Origin: Rhodococcus maanshanensis NBRC 100610
GTDB lineage: Bacteria > Actinomycetota > Actinomycetes > Mycobacteriales > Mycobacteriaceae
Assembly (NCBI RefSeq): GCF_001894865.1
Contig: NZ_BCXA01000020.1
Coordinates: 84,902 to 148,901 of the forward strand
DNA length: 64,000 nucleotides
Direction of reading: 5' to 3'
Below are positions 46,756 to 55,301 of the stretch, in pieces. A program made the translations under genes and the position numbers. Position 1 is the stretch's first letter. Each line of letters starts with the position of its first letter. The notes beneath the pieces were generated by a model that saw nothing but the letters and a program-made list of their open reading frames with translations, searched no databases and had not been told where the DNA came from.

Positions 46756-48051
46756 GTGAGCGAGCTCCTATCGGATTCCGCCGACCGACCCCGCCGCATC
46801 GTCGTCGGGGTCGGCGGCGGAATTGCCGCATACAAGGCCTGTTCGATCATCCGCAGCTTCACCGAGAGCGGCCACCACGTGCGGGTGATCCCCACGGACT
46901 CGGCGCTGGAGTTCGTCGGACGCGCGACGTTCGAGGCGCTGTCCGGCAACCCGGTGCAGACGGGGGTCTTCGCCGATGTCCCGCAGGTGCCGCACGTGCG
47001 GCTCGGCCAGGAGGCCGACCTGGTGGTGATCGCGCCCGCGACGGCCGACCTGATGGCCAGGGCCGCGCACGGGCGCGCCGACGATCTGCTCACCGCGACC
47101 CTGCTCACGGCGCGGTGCCCGGTGGTGTTCGCGCCCGCGATGCACACCGAGATGTGGGAGCACCCCGCGACGGTCGCGAACGTGGCGACCCTGCGCGAAC
47201 GCGGAGCCTGCGTGATCGAGCCCGCTTCGGGACGGCTCACCGGCAAGGATACCGGCGCGGGCAGGCTGCCCGAGCCGGACGAGATCGTCGGGCTGGCGAC
47301 CCTGCTGCTCGAACGGCCCGACGCCCTCCGCCGCGACCTCGTCGGTCGCAAGATCCTGGTGTCCGCCGGCGGTACCCGTGAACCCCTCGACCCGGTCCGG
47401 TTCCTCGGCAACCGCAGCTCGGGCAAGCAGGGCTACGCCATCGCCCGGCTCGCCGCGCAGCGCGGCGCCGAGGTGACCCTGATCGCCGGATACACCGCGG
47501 ACCTGGCCGATCCGGCCGCGCTCGAGGTGATCCGGATCCGCACCGCCGGCGAGCTGAAAGAGGCCGTTGACAAGGCGGCGGTCGCCGCGGAGGCGGTCGT
47601 GATGGCCGCGGCCGTCGCGGACTTCCGGCCGTCCACCATCGCCGACAGCAAGATCAAGAAGGGCGCAGACGAGCCCGACACGATCCCGCTGACCCGCAAC
47701 GAGGACATCCTGGCCGGGCTCGTCCGGTCGCGACGCGACGGCGACCTGCCGAACACCTCCGTGATCGTCGGGTTCGCGGCCGAGACCGGGGACGCGCACG
47801 GCGACGTGCTCACGCACGCGCGCTCGAAGCTCGCCAGGAAGGGCTGCGACCTGCTCGTGGTCAACGCGGTCGGGGAGGGCAAGGCGTTCGAGGTCGACCA
47901 CAACGACGGCTGGCTGCTCGGCGCCGACGGCTCCGAGACCGCGTTGGAGTACGGCTCCAAGGCCCTGATGGCCAGCCGGGTGCTCGACGCCCTGGTGTCC
48001 TTGCTGGAGCGTGGCGGGGCCGCGCACGCGCAGAACGGTCCGGCCTCGTAG
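46756..48051 (+). CDS. coaBC: CoaBC: phosphopantothenoylcysteine decarboxylase / phosphopantothenate-cysteine ligase
   Basis: A 431-residue bifunctional coenzyme A enzyme. The N-terminal flavoprotein CoaC part has IVVGVGGGIAAYKACSIIRS, the active-site His in VPHVRLGQEADLVVIAPATA, and PAMHTEMWEHPA. The substrate-flap region reads ASGRLTGKDTGAGRLPEP, without the Cys familiar from E. coli, apparently usual in this lineage. The CoaB part starts near residue 195 (ILVSAGGTREPLDPVRFLGN) with AAAVADFRP and SKIKKG. GTG 46756 follows the rpoZ stop by 10 bases. Confidence 0.95.
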   Translation: MSELLSDSADRPRRIVVGVGGGIAAYKACSIIRSFTESGHHVRVIPTDSALEFVGRATFEALSGNPVQTGVFADVPQVPHVRLGQEADLVVIAPATADLMARAAHGRADDLLTATLLTARCPVVFAPAMHTEMWEHPATVANVATLRERGACVIEPASGRLTGKDTGAGRLPEPDEIVGLATLLLERPDALRRDLVGRKILVSAGGTREPLDPVRFLGNRSSGKQGYAIARLAAQRGAEVTLIAGYTADLADPAALEVIRIRTAGELKEAVDKAAVAAEAVVMAAAVADFRPSTIADSKIKKGADEPDTIPLTRNEDILAGLVRSRRDGDLPNTSVIVGFAAETGDAHGDVLTHARSKLARKGCDLLVVNAVGEGKAFEVDHNDGWLLGADGSETALEYGSKALMASRVLDALVSLLERGGAAHAQNGPAS

Positions 48052-48135
48052 TCTGGAAGTCGGACCCTTTGTCGTCGTCCTCGGCGCGGAGGGAATACAT
48101 TTCCGCTGATTTCGTTTTTCTGCTGAATTCAATGG

Positions 48136-48164
48136 TTCATATCCGTCGTACCCCGCACTAGGGT
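48136..48164 (+). promoter_or_regulatory. Likely metK promoter
   Basis: TTCATA (48136-48141) and TAGGGT (48159-48164) are spaced by 17 bases and end 39 bases before the metK GTG. They lie in the 152-base AT-rich gap after coaBC. The -10 resembles mycobacterial TANNNT hexamers. I saw no SAM riboswitch here. Confidence 0.45.
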
Positions 48165-48203
48165 CTGTGGGGCAATACCAACGCTGTGGCGAGAGGGAGA
48201 TCT

Positions 48204-49418
48204 GTGAGCAAGTCCGGCAGTCGGCTATTCACCAGTGAGTCTGTGACCGAGGGACACCCGGACAAGATCTGTGATGCGATCAGCGACTCCATTCTCGACG
48301 CATTGCTCGAACAGGACCCGCGCAGCCGGGTCGCGGTCGAGACGCTGGTGACCACCGGCCAGGTGCACGTGGCGGGCGAGGTCACCACCTCCGCCTACGC
48401 GGACATTCCCAAGATCGTCCGCGACAAGGTCCTCGAGATCGGCTACGACTCCTCGGCCAAGGGCTTCGACGGCAACTCCTGCGGCGTGAACATCGCGATC
48501 GGCGCGCAGTCCCCTGAGATCGCGCAGGGCGTCGACCACTCGCACGAGGCCCGCGTCGACGGCATCACCGACGACGAGATCGACCGCCAGGGCGCGGGCG
48601 ACCAGGGCCTGATGTTCGGGTACGCCTGCACCGACACGCCCGAGCTGATGCCGCTGCCGATCGCGCTCGCGCACCGGCTCTCGCGCAGGCTCACGGTGGT
48701 GCGCAAGACCGGCGTGCTGCCCTACCTGCGCCCGGACGGCAAGACCCAGGTCACCATCGAGTACGACGGGGACAAGGCGGTCCGGCTGGACACCGTGGTC
48801 ATCTCCACCCAGCACGCGGCGGACATCGACCTCGACAACCTGCTCACCCCGGACATCAGGGAGAAGGTGCTCGACGTCGTCCTCGCCGAGATCGGCATCC
48901 CCACCCTGGACTCGACGGACGTGCGGCTGCTGGTGAACCCCACCGGCAAGTTCGTGCTCGGCGGCCCGATGGGTGACGCAGGCCTGACCGGCCGCAAGAT
49001 CATCGTCGACACCTACGGCGGCATGGCCCGCCACGGCGGCGGCGCGTTCTCGGGCAAGGACCCGTCGAAGGTCGACCGCTCCGCCGCGTACGCGATGCGG
49101 TGGGTCGCCAAGAACGCCATCGCGGCGGGGCTGGCCGAGCGCATCGAGGTGCAGGTCGCGTACGCGATCGGCAAGGCGGCCCCCGTCGGCCTGTTCGTGG
49201 AGACCTTCGGCACCGAGCGGACCGATCCGGCGTTGATCCAGAAGGCGATCACCGAGGTCTTCGACCTGCGCCCCGGCGCGATCATCCGCGATCTCGACCT
49301 GCTGCGCCCGATCTACGCGCCGACCGCGGCGTACGGGCACTTCGGCCGCACCGACATCGACCTCCCCTGGGAGCGCACGGACCGGGCCGAGAAGCTGCGC
49401 GCGGCCGCCGGGCTCTAA
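48204..49418 (+). CDS. metK: S-adenosylmethionine synthetase
   Basis: A 404-residue enzyme making SAM from ATP and methionine. Signatures: [20 protein letters not shown] (ATP-site His/Asp), [20 protein letters not shown], and the P-loop-like [19 protein letters not shown]. Forms a homotetramer in the cytoplasm. GTG 48204 is chosen because GAGAGGGAGA lies directly upstream; an in-frame ATG-type start at 48186 would include the RBS. priA follows after 44 bases, as in other actinobacteria. Confidence 0.97.
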   Translation: MSKSGSRLFTSESVTEGHPDKICDAISDSILDALLEQDPRSRVAVETLVTTGQVHVAGEVTTSAYADIPKIVRDKVLEIGYDSSAKGFDGNSCGVNIAIGAQSPEIAQGVDHSHEARVDGITDDEIDRQGAGDQGLMFGYACTDTPELMPLPIALAHRLSRRLTVVRKTGVLPYLRPDGKTQVTIEYDGDKAVRLDTVVISTQHAADIDLDNLLTPDIREKVLDVVLAEIGIPTLDSTDVRLLVNPTGKFVLGGPMGDAGLTGRKIIVDTYGGMARHGGGAFSGKDPSKVDRSAAYAMRWVAKNAIAAGLAERIEVQVAYAIGKAAPVGLFVETFGTERTDPALIQKAITEVFDLRPGAIIRDLDLLRPIYAPTAAYGHFGRTDIDLPWERTDRAEKLRAAAGL

Positions 49419-49462
49419 GTGCCTGCAGCGTCGAGCCGCTCACCGATGCCGGTGGGCGGCTC

Positions 49463-51511
49463 GTGCCGTCTGTGCGGGGCGGTCGGCCCGTGGCGGTGAG
49501 CGCGGAACGGGAACCGGCGGCGGATCTGCCGATCGCCAGGGTGATCCCGATGCTGCCGCTCGCGCACCTGGACCGCGAGTTCGACTACCGGGTACCGCGC
49601 GAGCTCGACGAGCTGGCCCAGCCCGGGGTGCGGGTGCGCGTTCGGTTCGCTGGCCGGCTGGTGGACGGATTCCTCGTCGAGCGGGTCGAGACGAGCGAAC
49701 ACCCCGGCAAGCTGGGCTGGCTGGACAAGGTGGTCGGCGGCGAGCGGGTGCTGACCAAGGAGATCGCCGCGCTGGTCGACGCCGTCGCCCAGCGGTACGC
49801 GGGCACGAGGGCGGACGTGCTGCGGCTGGCGATTCCGCCCCGACACGCGCGCGTCGAGGCCGAGCAGGCGGGCGAGCGGGCTCCCGCCCCCGAGTCGCCA
49901 GGCTGCGAGGCCTGGACGAGCTACGTGCACGGGGAGGCCTTCGTGTCCGCGGTGCGGGCAGGCCGAGGTCCGCGGGCGGTCTGGCAGGCGCTGCCAGGGG
50001 AGGACTGGCCGGCCAGGCTGGCCGATCTGGCGGCCGTGGTCGTGGCGCGCGGTCGGACCGCGGTGCTGGTGGTGCCCGACCAGAAGGACCTCGACCGGGT
50101 CGCGGCGGCATGTGTCGACCTGGTCGGCGACGATCTGGTTGTTCCGCTGGCGGCGGGGCTCGGTCCTGCGATGCGGTACCGCCGCTGGCTCGCGGCGCTG
50201 CGGGGCACCGCCCGGATCGTGGTCGGCACCCGCAGCTCGGTGTTCGCGCCGGTGCCGGACCTCGGCCTGATGGCGGTGTGGGACGACGGCGACGACAGCC
50301 ATTCCGAGCCGCGCTCGCCGTACCCGCACGCTCGCGAGGTGGCGCTGCTGAGGGCCCACGCGAGCGGCTGCGCGCTGGTGCTCGGCGGCCATGCCAGGAC
50401 CGCCGAGGCGCAGGCGCTGGTTAACTCGGGCTGGGCACACGACCTGGTGGCCGACCGCGCCGAGGTGCGGGCCAGGGCACCGCAGGTCACAGCCCTCGCC
50501 GACAGCGATCACGCGTTGGCCCGGGACCCGGGCGCAAGGGCGGCGCGACTGCCCGCGATCGCCTTTGCCGCGGCCAGGGAGGCGCTCGCGGCGGGGGCGG
50601 GCGTCCTGGTGCAGGTACCGCGGCGCGGCTACGTCCCGTCCCTGGCCTGTGGCAAGTGCCGCGCGCCCGCCCGGTGCCGTCGGTGCAACGGTCCGATGTC
50701 GCTGGCGTCGGCGGTGGGGCCGGACGGTGCGGGCACCCCGACGTGCCGGTGGTGCGGTGTCGCCGACGCCACCCATCGGTGCAATGCGTGCGGGTCGCGG
50801 TCGCTGCGTGCGGTGGTCGTCGGTGCCGGCCGCACCGCGGAGGAACTGGGACGGGCCTTTCCGGGGGTGCCGGTCCGCACCTCGGGCGGCAGCGAGGTGT
50901 TGGCAACCGTGAAACCCGGTGCCGCACTGGTGGTGTCGACGGTCGGTGCCGAACCCGTGATGCCGGGCGGCTACGGCGCGGTACTCCTGCTCGACGGCTG
51001 GGCGTTGCTGGGGCGGGCGGACCTGAGGGCCGAGGAGGAGACGTTGCGACGCTGGATGACGGCCGGCTCGCTGGCGCGTCCCGCCGGCGAGGGCGGCCGG
51101 GTCGTGGTGGTCGCGGACTCGAGCCTGCCGACGGTCCAGTCGCTGGTTCGCTGGGATCCGGTTGGCGCGGCCCAGGCTCAGCTCGACGAACGGGCGGAGG
51201 TCCGGTTCCCGCCGACCGTGCACATCGCAGCGGTGGACGGTTCGCGCGAGGCGATCGAGACGTTGCTGGCGAACGCGCAACTGCCCGACGTGGTTGAGCA
51301 GCTCGGTCCGGTGCCGTTGCCGCCGGGCGAACGGCTGCCGTTCGCGGGTGACGGTCCGGAGCCGGCCGAGGTGGAGCGGATGCTGCTGCGGGTGCCGCGG
51401 GGGAGCGGGGGCGCCCTGGCGAGGGCGTTGTCCGAGGCGCAGGCCGTGCGCGGCGCCAGGCGCGAGTCGGGGTCGGTCCGCGTCCAGATCGACCCCGTCC
51501 GGATCGGCTGA
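49463..51511 (+). CDS. priA: Primosomal protein PriA (helicase-degenerate actinobacterial type)
   Basis: About 682 residues. The N-terminal 3'-DNA-binding domain (PLAHLDREFDYRVPRELDEL, VRVRFAGRLVDGFLVERVE) is clear. The zinc-binding region keeps eight cysteines: SLACGKCRAPARCRRCNGP and PTCRWCGVADATHRCNACGS. The Walker A GxGKT and DEEH motifs of E. coli PriA are not visible; the corresponding segments are TAVLVVPDQKDLDRVA and LGLMAVWDDGDDSH. Actinobacterial PriA is generally thought to have lost helicase activity while keeping fork-binding function. The start is uncertain: GTG 49463, 49490 and 49496 are all in frame before the conserved domain. Confidence 0.88.
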   Translation: MPSVRGGRPVAVSAEREPAADLPIARVIPMLPLAHLDREFDYRVPRELDELAQPGVRVRVRFAGRLVDGFLVERVETSEHPGKLGWLDKVVGGERVLTKEIAALVDAVAQRYAGTRADVLRLAIPPRHARVEAEQAGERAPAPESPGCEAWTSYVHGEAFVSAVRAGRGPRAVWQALPGEDWPARLADLAAVVVARGRTAVLVVPDQKDLDRVAAACVDLVGDDLVVPLAAGLGPAMRYRRWLAALRGTARIVVGTRSSVFAPVPDLGLMAVWDDGDDSHSEPRSPYPHAREVALLRAHASGCALVLGGHARTAEAQALVNSGWAHDLVADRAEVRARAPQVTALADSDHALARDPGARAARLPAIAFAAAREALAAGAGVLVQVPRRGYVPSLACGKCRAPARCRRCNGPMSLASAVGPDGAGTPTCRWCGVADATHRCNACGSRSLRAVVVGAGRTAEELGRAFPGVPVRTSGGSEVLATVKPGAALVVSTVGAEPVMPGGYGAVLLLDGWALLGRADLRAEEETLRRWMTAGSLARPAGEGGRVVVVADSSLPTVQSLVRWDPVGAAQAQLDERAEVRFPPTVHIAAVDGSREAIETLLANAQLPDVVEQLGPVPLPPGERLPFAGDGPEPAEVERMLLRVPRGSGGALARALSEAQAVRGARRESGSVRVQIDPVRIG

Positions 51512-51512
51512 G

Positions 51513-52859
51513 CTAGCGGACCTCTCGTGCCGCGCGGTGGCCGGACTCGACGGCGCCGTCGATGTATCCGGTCCAGCGTGTGGCGGTCTCGCTGCCGGCC
51601 CAGTGCAGCGGTCCCACCGGCGCGCGCAGTGCGGCGCCGAACCGGGTGCAGGCGCGCGGGGTCATGAAGGCGCCGTATCCGCCGCGCGAGAACTCCTCTG
51701 CCGCCCAGTCCTTCTCGATGAAGTCGATCGGCTGGGCCGCGGCCGGGCCGAAGTAGGCCGCCAGGTCGTCGAGTACCGCCGCGCGGCGGTCGGCGGGGGT
51801 GCGGCGCGCGGCCTCGTCGGCGTGCGTGCCCTCGAGAAAGCCGACCAGGACTCCGGGTGCCCCCGCAGGCGGGGTGTTGTCGAACACGAGGCCGAACGGT
51901 CGCCGATCGCTGGTCACCTGTCCGCTGAAACCGGCGCGGCGCCAGAACGGTTCGTCGTAGACGACGTTGATCTTGATCACCCGGCCCATCGGCATGCGCT
52001 GGAGCAGTTGGTCGCGGTCGCCGGGGAGCCCGGGGCAGTAGCGGATGCGCCCGGCGAGCGGGGGCGGCACCGCGACGACGACCCGCCGGGCAGAGACCAC
52101 CGTGCCTGCGGCCGTGTGCAGCCGGGCACCCTCGTCGTCCCAGTCGATGGTGGTCACCGGGCAGTCGAGCACGACCCGGTCACCGAGCTCGGCTGCCAGC
52201 GCGAGGGGTAGGGCCTGGGTGCCGCCGACCACGCGGTCCTGCTGGGCGCCGCCGCGGGTGTTGATCAGCGGGTCCAGGCCGCCGGCCGCTCCGATGTAGG
52301 CCAGCGCCGACAGCGCCGACAGGTCCTCCGGGTCTGCCGAGAACACCGCCTGGCTGAGAAACCGGATGAAGGAGCGGCCGGCACGGGTGTGCACGCGGCG
52401 GGTGAGCCACGTGCCGAAGGTCTGGCCGTCGAGGTCGGCCGCGCCGGGAGTCGACCAGGGGGCTTCCCGCACGATCCGGCGCGCGGCGCGGTCGATCCGG
52501 TGCTGTGCCTGCGCGATGTCGGCGAGCGCGATCGGATTCAGCCTCGGGATGCGCCCGGTGTATGTCGTGCTGGTGCCGGCGAACTCGGCGATGTGTCTGC
52601 CGGTGTCGTGGGTGGGGAACGTGTCGATTCCCAGCTCGGCGAGCAGCGCCAGCACCCGGTCCTGGCCAGGGCCGACCCACTGTCCGCCGACCTCGATCGG
52701 GCCGCCGTCCGGAAGCCGCTCGTTGAGCAGCCGGCCGCCCACCCGGTCACGAGCCTCGAGCACGACCACCTCCCTACCGTCGCGCGTGAGGTCGCGCGCG
52801 GCCACCAGGCCCGCGACCCCGGCCCCGACGATCGCCACATCCACCGTGGTCTGACCCAT
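51513..52859 (-). CDS. Flavin monoamine oxidase family protein
   Basis: A 448-residue FAD-dependent amine oxidase. Dinucleotide motif VDVAIVGAGVAGLVAARDL at the N-terminus, the GG-doublet region VVLEARDRVGGRLLNERLPD, IEVGGQWVGPGQDRV, and the C-terminal FAD motif PLHWAGSETATRWTGYIDGA. Resembles monoamine and putrescine oxidases; lacks a signal peptide. ATG 52859 has AAGGGTGG about 8 bases upstream; an ATG at 52877 would add six residues. Convergent with priA (one base between stops) and divergent from a TetR regulator that probably controls it. Confidence 0.88.
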   Translation of the reverse strand: MGQTTVDVAIVGAGVAGLVAARDLTRDGREVVVLEARDRVGGRLLNERLPDGGPIEVGGQWVGPGQDRVLALLAELGIDTFPTHDTGRHIAEFAGTSTTYTGRIPRLNPIALADIAQAQHRIDRAARRIVREAPWSTPGAADLDGQTFGTWLTRRVHTRAGRSFIRFLSQAVFSADPEDLSALSALAYIGAAGGLDPLINTRGGAQQDRVVGGTQALPLALAAELGDRVVLDCPVTTIDWDDEGARLHTAAGTVVSARRVVVAVPPPLAGRIRYCPGLPGDRDQLLQRMPMGRVIKINVVYDEPFWRRAGFSGQVTSDRRPFGLVFDNTPPAGAPGVLVGFLEGTHADEAARRTPADRRAAVLDDLAAYFGPAAAQPIDFIEKDWAAEEFSRGGYGAFMTPRACTRFGAALRAPVGPLHWAGSETATRWTGYIDGAVESGHRAAREVR

Positions 52860-52890
52860 CTCGTCCACCCTTCTCATGCATGACGTATCT

Positions 52891-52917
52891 CACATACAGT
52901 ATGTATGTGTTATACAT
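52891..52917 (+). promoter_or_regulatory. TetR operator overlapping the regulator promoter
   Basis: CACATACA-GTA-TGTATGTG (52891-52909) is a perfect 8-bp inverted repeat. TATACAT (52911-52917) directly after it fits a -10 element whose start point would fall at or next to the ATG at 52923. Bound regulator would cover its own promoter and lie 32 bases before the oxidase start. Strong visual evidence for an autoregulated divergent pair. Confidence 0.8.
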
Positions 52918-52922
52918 GGCGC

Positions 52923-53522
52923 ATGCCGAATGTCAAGGTCAGCCGCCGTGAGCAGTACGCCGAGAGCACCCGGCGCGCGCTCCTCGACGCCGGGTTGGCG
53001 CTGTTCGTCGAGCGCGGGTTCGGTGCCGTGTCGGCGGAGGAACTGGCCGCCACGAGCGGCGTCACCCGCGGTGCGCTGTACCACCACTTCGACGGCAAAC
53101 AGGGTCTGTTCGAGGCGCTCTTCGAGGAGCAGGAGGAGCGCGCAGCGCGGCGGGTCGGTGCGGCGATGGCCGCGCACGAGGACCCGTGGGATCGACAGTC
53201 CGCCGGGCTGGACGAGTTCCTCGCGGTGTGCGCCGAACCCGACTACCGCGAGATCGTGCTGCTGCAGGGCCCGGTCGCGCTCGGCTGGGATCGGTGGCGC
53301 GAGCTCGACCAGCGGTACCTGCGGGGGCTCGTGCTCGATGACGTGCGCGCGCTGCGCGAGGCTGGGGTGATCCGCCCGCACCCCGACGAGCTCGTCGCTG
53401 CGGCCGTCTTCGGCGCGATCACCGAGATCTCGCTGGCCGCGGTCCGCGCGCCCGATCCCGTCCTCGCGCGCGAGGAGGCGGCCCGGGTGATCTTGGAGCT
53501 GCTGTCCGGTCTGAGGGCCTGA
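52923..53522 (+). CDS. TetR/AcrR family transcriptional regulator
   Basis: A 199-residue repressor. The helix-turn-helix lies at residues about 12-60: STRRALLDAGLALFVERGF, VSAEELAATSGVTRGALYHHF and DGKQGLFEALFEEQ. The ligand-binding domain includes LQGPVALGWDRWRELDQRY. The ATG at 52923 is preferred over one at 52905, because the latter lies inside the operator; with a -10 at 52911-52917 the transcript would be leaderless, common in this group. Probably controls the divergent amine oxidase; ligand may be an amine, by inference. Confidence 0.88.
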   Translation: MPNVKVSRREQYAESTRRALLDAGLALFVERGFGAVSAEELAATSGVTRGALYHHFDGKQGLFEALFEEQEERAARRVGAAMAAHEDPWDRQSAGLDEFLAVCAEPDYREIVLLQGPVALGWDRWRELDQRYLRGLVLDDVRALREAGVIRPHPDELVAAAVFGAITEISLAAVRAPDPVLAREEAARVILELLSGLRA

Positions 53523-53644
53523 CCGGTCGGGAGAACGTCGAGCGGCGCCTCCCGATGCACTCCGTCGACGAGAATTGTTCGATAGGTTGAAAGCCCGCGC
53601 CGGATCAGCCGATGAACGCCTTCTTCGAGGAAGCGAGCTGACAG

Positions 53645-54043
53645 ATGTCCAGTTTCCCGGGCCTTGCCCACATCGCGATCACGGTATCGGACCTGTCCGC
53701 CAGCACCGCTTGGTACAGCGCATTGTTCGGGGCGGCGCCAGTGCTCGACGAGGACGAGGCGTCGGGAACCTTCCACCACACCGTGTTCGCACTCGACGAC
53801 GGAACGCTCTTCGGGCTACACACCCACACCGGTGGTGGTACCCCCACGACATTCGATGAACGGCAAGTCGGTCTCGACCATATTGCGTTCCGGTGTTCCT
53901 CCGACGAGCTGCCCGGATGGCGGGATCGGCTCGACACCCTGGGGATAGCGCATGGCGGGATCAAATCAGCGCACTACGGATCCGGTCTCTCCTTCCGGGA
54001 TCCGGACAACATCGCCCTCGAGTTCTTCGCGCCGCCGGCGTAA
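53645..54043 (+). CDS. VOC (glyoxalase/bleomycin-resistance fold) protein
   Basis: A 132-residue vicinal oxygen chelate protein with two beta-alpha-beta-beta-beta modules. Module one begins LAHIAITVSDLSASTAWYSAL; module two VGLDHIAFRCSSDELPGWRD. It ends with SFRDPDNIALEFFAPPA, the glyoxalase-like Glu at the metal position. Candidate metal residues: His9-type HIAIT, His in VGLDHIAF, Glu in ALEFF. RBS GAGGAAG lies 10-15 bases before the ATG. Substrate unknown. The gap 53523-53644 shows nothing else recognisable. Confidence 0.85.
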   Translation: MSSFPGLAHIAITVSDLSASTAWYSALFGAAPVLDEDEASGTFHHTVFALDDGTLFGLHTHTGGGTPTTFDERQVGLDHIAFRCSSDELPGWRDRLDTLGIAHGGIKSAHYGSGLSFRDPDNIALEFFAPPA

Positions 54044-54126
54044 GCACTCGGCGGTTGTGTCGCGCACTGTCAGGGCGTTCACTGGAGGTGGATTCGTGGT
54101 TCACCACACGTCTGAGGAGGCTCGGC

Positions 54127-54357
54127 ATGAAGCGGGCAACGCCATCGACAACGCGGAGGACCTACGACGTTCTGCCCCACGAGGGCGACGCGGCGCACTG
54201 CTGGGAGGTGCACCAGTACGGTTCGCGCGAGCACAGCTACTTCGGCACCGAGCGGGAGGCGATCGCCGCGGCGCGTGAGCTGGCGCACGCACACCATCCG
54301 GCGAAAGTGGTGCTGCACGGGCGAGACGGCTTCGCATACCGTGAATTCACCTGCTAG
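54127..54357 (+). CDS. DUF2188 domain protein
   Basis: A 76-residue small protein: YDVLPHEGDAAHCWEVHQYG, then FGTEREAIAAARELAHAHHP, and VVLHGRDGFAYREFT. This W-x(n)-F-x-T-x-x-x-A...HGRDG pattern is the DUF2188 signature; family members are small cytoplasmic proteins of unknown function. The ATG at 54127 has a perfect GAGGAGG seven bases upstream, which fixes the start although the frame is open from 53893. Its neighbours give no functional hint. Confidence 0.82.
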   Translation: MKRATPSTTRRTYDVLPHEGDAAHCWEVHQYGSREHSYFGTEREAIAAARELAHAHHPAKVVLHGRDGFAYREFTC

Positions 54358-54403
54358 CGACGGTGTTTCACCCCCTCGGTTCGGGACGTGAGGAGGGTAG
54401 GCC

Positions 54404-55201
54404 ATGGCGGCTCGGCCCGAGGAGTGGGCGAGCGGCGAGGACTATCAGCGTTACATGGGGCGGTGGAGCCGCCTGGCCGCCGTCGGTTTCCTTCGCGGTC
54501 TGCCGCCACTGCCCGCGGCGGCCTGGTGCGACGTCGGGTGCGGGACGGGCTCGCTCACGCAGGCGATACTGGCCGGCGAACAGCCGGCTCGGGTCCTCGG
54601 GGTCGACCCCTCGGTCGGGTACCTGGCCGCCGCACGCGCACGGGTGTCGGATGAGCGGGTGGAGTTCGAGGTCGGCAGCGCGGCGGCGATCCCCGCGGCC
54701 GACCGCGAGTTCGACCGGGTGGTCTCGGCGCTGGTGCTCAACTTCGTGCCCGATCCGGGAGCGGCGCTGGCCGAGATGACCCGGGTCGCCCGGCCGGCCG
54801 GGCTGGTCGCCGCCTACGTGTGGGACTACGCGGACGGCATGGACATGATCCGACTGTTCTGGGACGCGGCCGTCGAGCTGGACCCGGCGGCCGCTCCGCT
54901 CGACGAGGGGCGCCGGTTTCCGCTGTGTCGCCCCGAGCCCCTGCGCGAGCTGTTCGCTTCGGCGGGATTGACCGAGGTTCGGGTCGGGCAGGTCTCCGTG
55001 GACACGGTGTTCGTGGACTTCGAGGACTTCTGGCGCCCGTTCCTCGGTGGTCAGGGGCCTGCCCCCGGGTATTGCACGAGCCTGACCGAGGACCATCGGG
55101 CGGCTCTGCGGGAGTCGCTTCGCGCCACGACCCCGCGCACCGCCGCCGGTGCCGTCGCCCTCCGCGCGCGGGCGTGGACGGTTCGCGGTCGCCGGCCGTG
55201 A
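54404..55201 (+). CDS. Class I SAM-dependent methyltransferase
   Basis: A 265-residue methyltransferase with motif I AAWCDVGCGTGSLTQAIL at residues about 39-56, motif II RVLGVDPSVGYLAAARAR (acidic ribose-binding Asp), motif post-II EVGSAAAIPAADREFDRVVS, and the proline-free motif IV VVSALVLNFVPDP. The UbiE/type 11 pattern fits small-molecule methylation; substrate unknown. GAGGAGGG lies about 10 bases before the ATG. A PadR regulator and its dyad follow 100 bases downstream. Confidence 0.86.
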   Translation: MAARPEEWASGEDYQRYMGRWSRLAAVGFLRGLPPLPAAAWCDVGCGTGSLTQAILAGEQPARVLGVDPSVGYLAAARARVSDERVEFEVGSAAAIPAADREFDRVVSALVLNFVPDPGAALAEMTRVARPAGLVAAYVWDYADGMDMIRLFWDAAVELDPAAAPLDEGRRFPLCRPEPLRELFASAGLTEVRVGQVSVDTVFVDFEDFWRPFLGGQGPAPGYCTSLTEDHRAALRESLRATTPRTAAGAVALRARAWTVRGRRP

Positions 55202-55244
55202 CCACGCCCGATCCGAGGGTGATCGCCGACACCTTGCCATCGAC

Positions 55245-55268
55245 TGTTTGTCGATATATCGTCGAACA
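55245..55268. promoter_or_regulatory. 24-base dyad (likely PadR operator) upstream of the PadR gene
   Basis: TGTTTGTCGATA and TATCGTCGAACA are inverted copies matching at 10 of 12 positions, with CGATATATCG as the perfect core at the centre (55256/55257). It is 33 bases before the ATG at 55302, in an AT-rich patch. Position and symmetry suit autorepression by the PadR-type regulator. Confidence 0.65.
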
Positions 55269-55301
55269 CGTAATTGACACGAACAGTCCGAGGAGGCTGA
55301 C

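Noticed and set aside
48052..48203. SAM riboswitch before metK
   Set aside because: The gap is AT-rich but shows no convincing four-helix arrangement; a plain promoter explains it.
52905..52922. Upstream ATG for the TetR regulator
   Set aside because: It lies within the operator repeat and before the predicted transcription start; ATG 52923 fits better.
53562..53577. Second LexA box (GACGAG-AATT-GTTCGA) before the VOC gene
   Set aside because: Only the right half matches; the left half has several mismatches and the gene is not a known SOS member.
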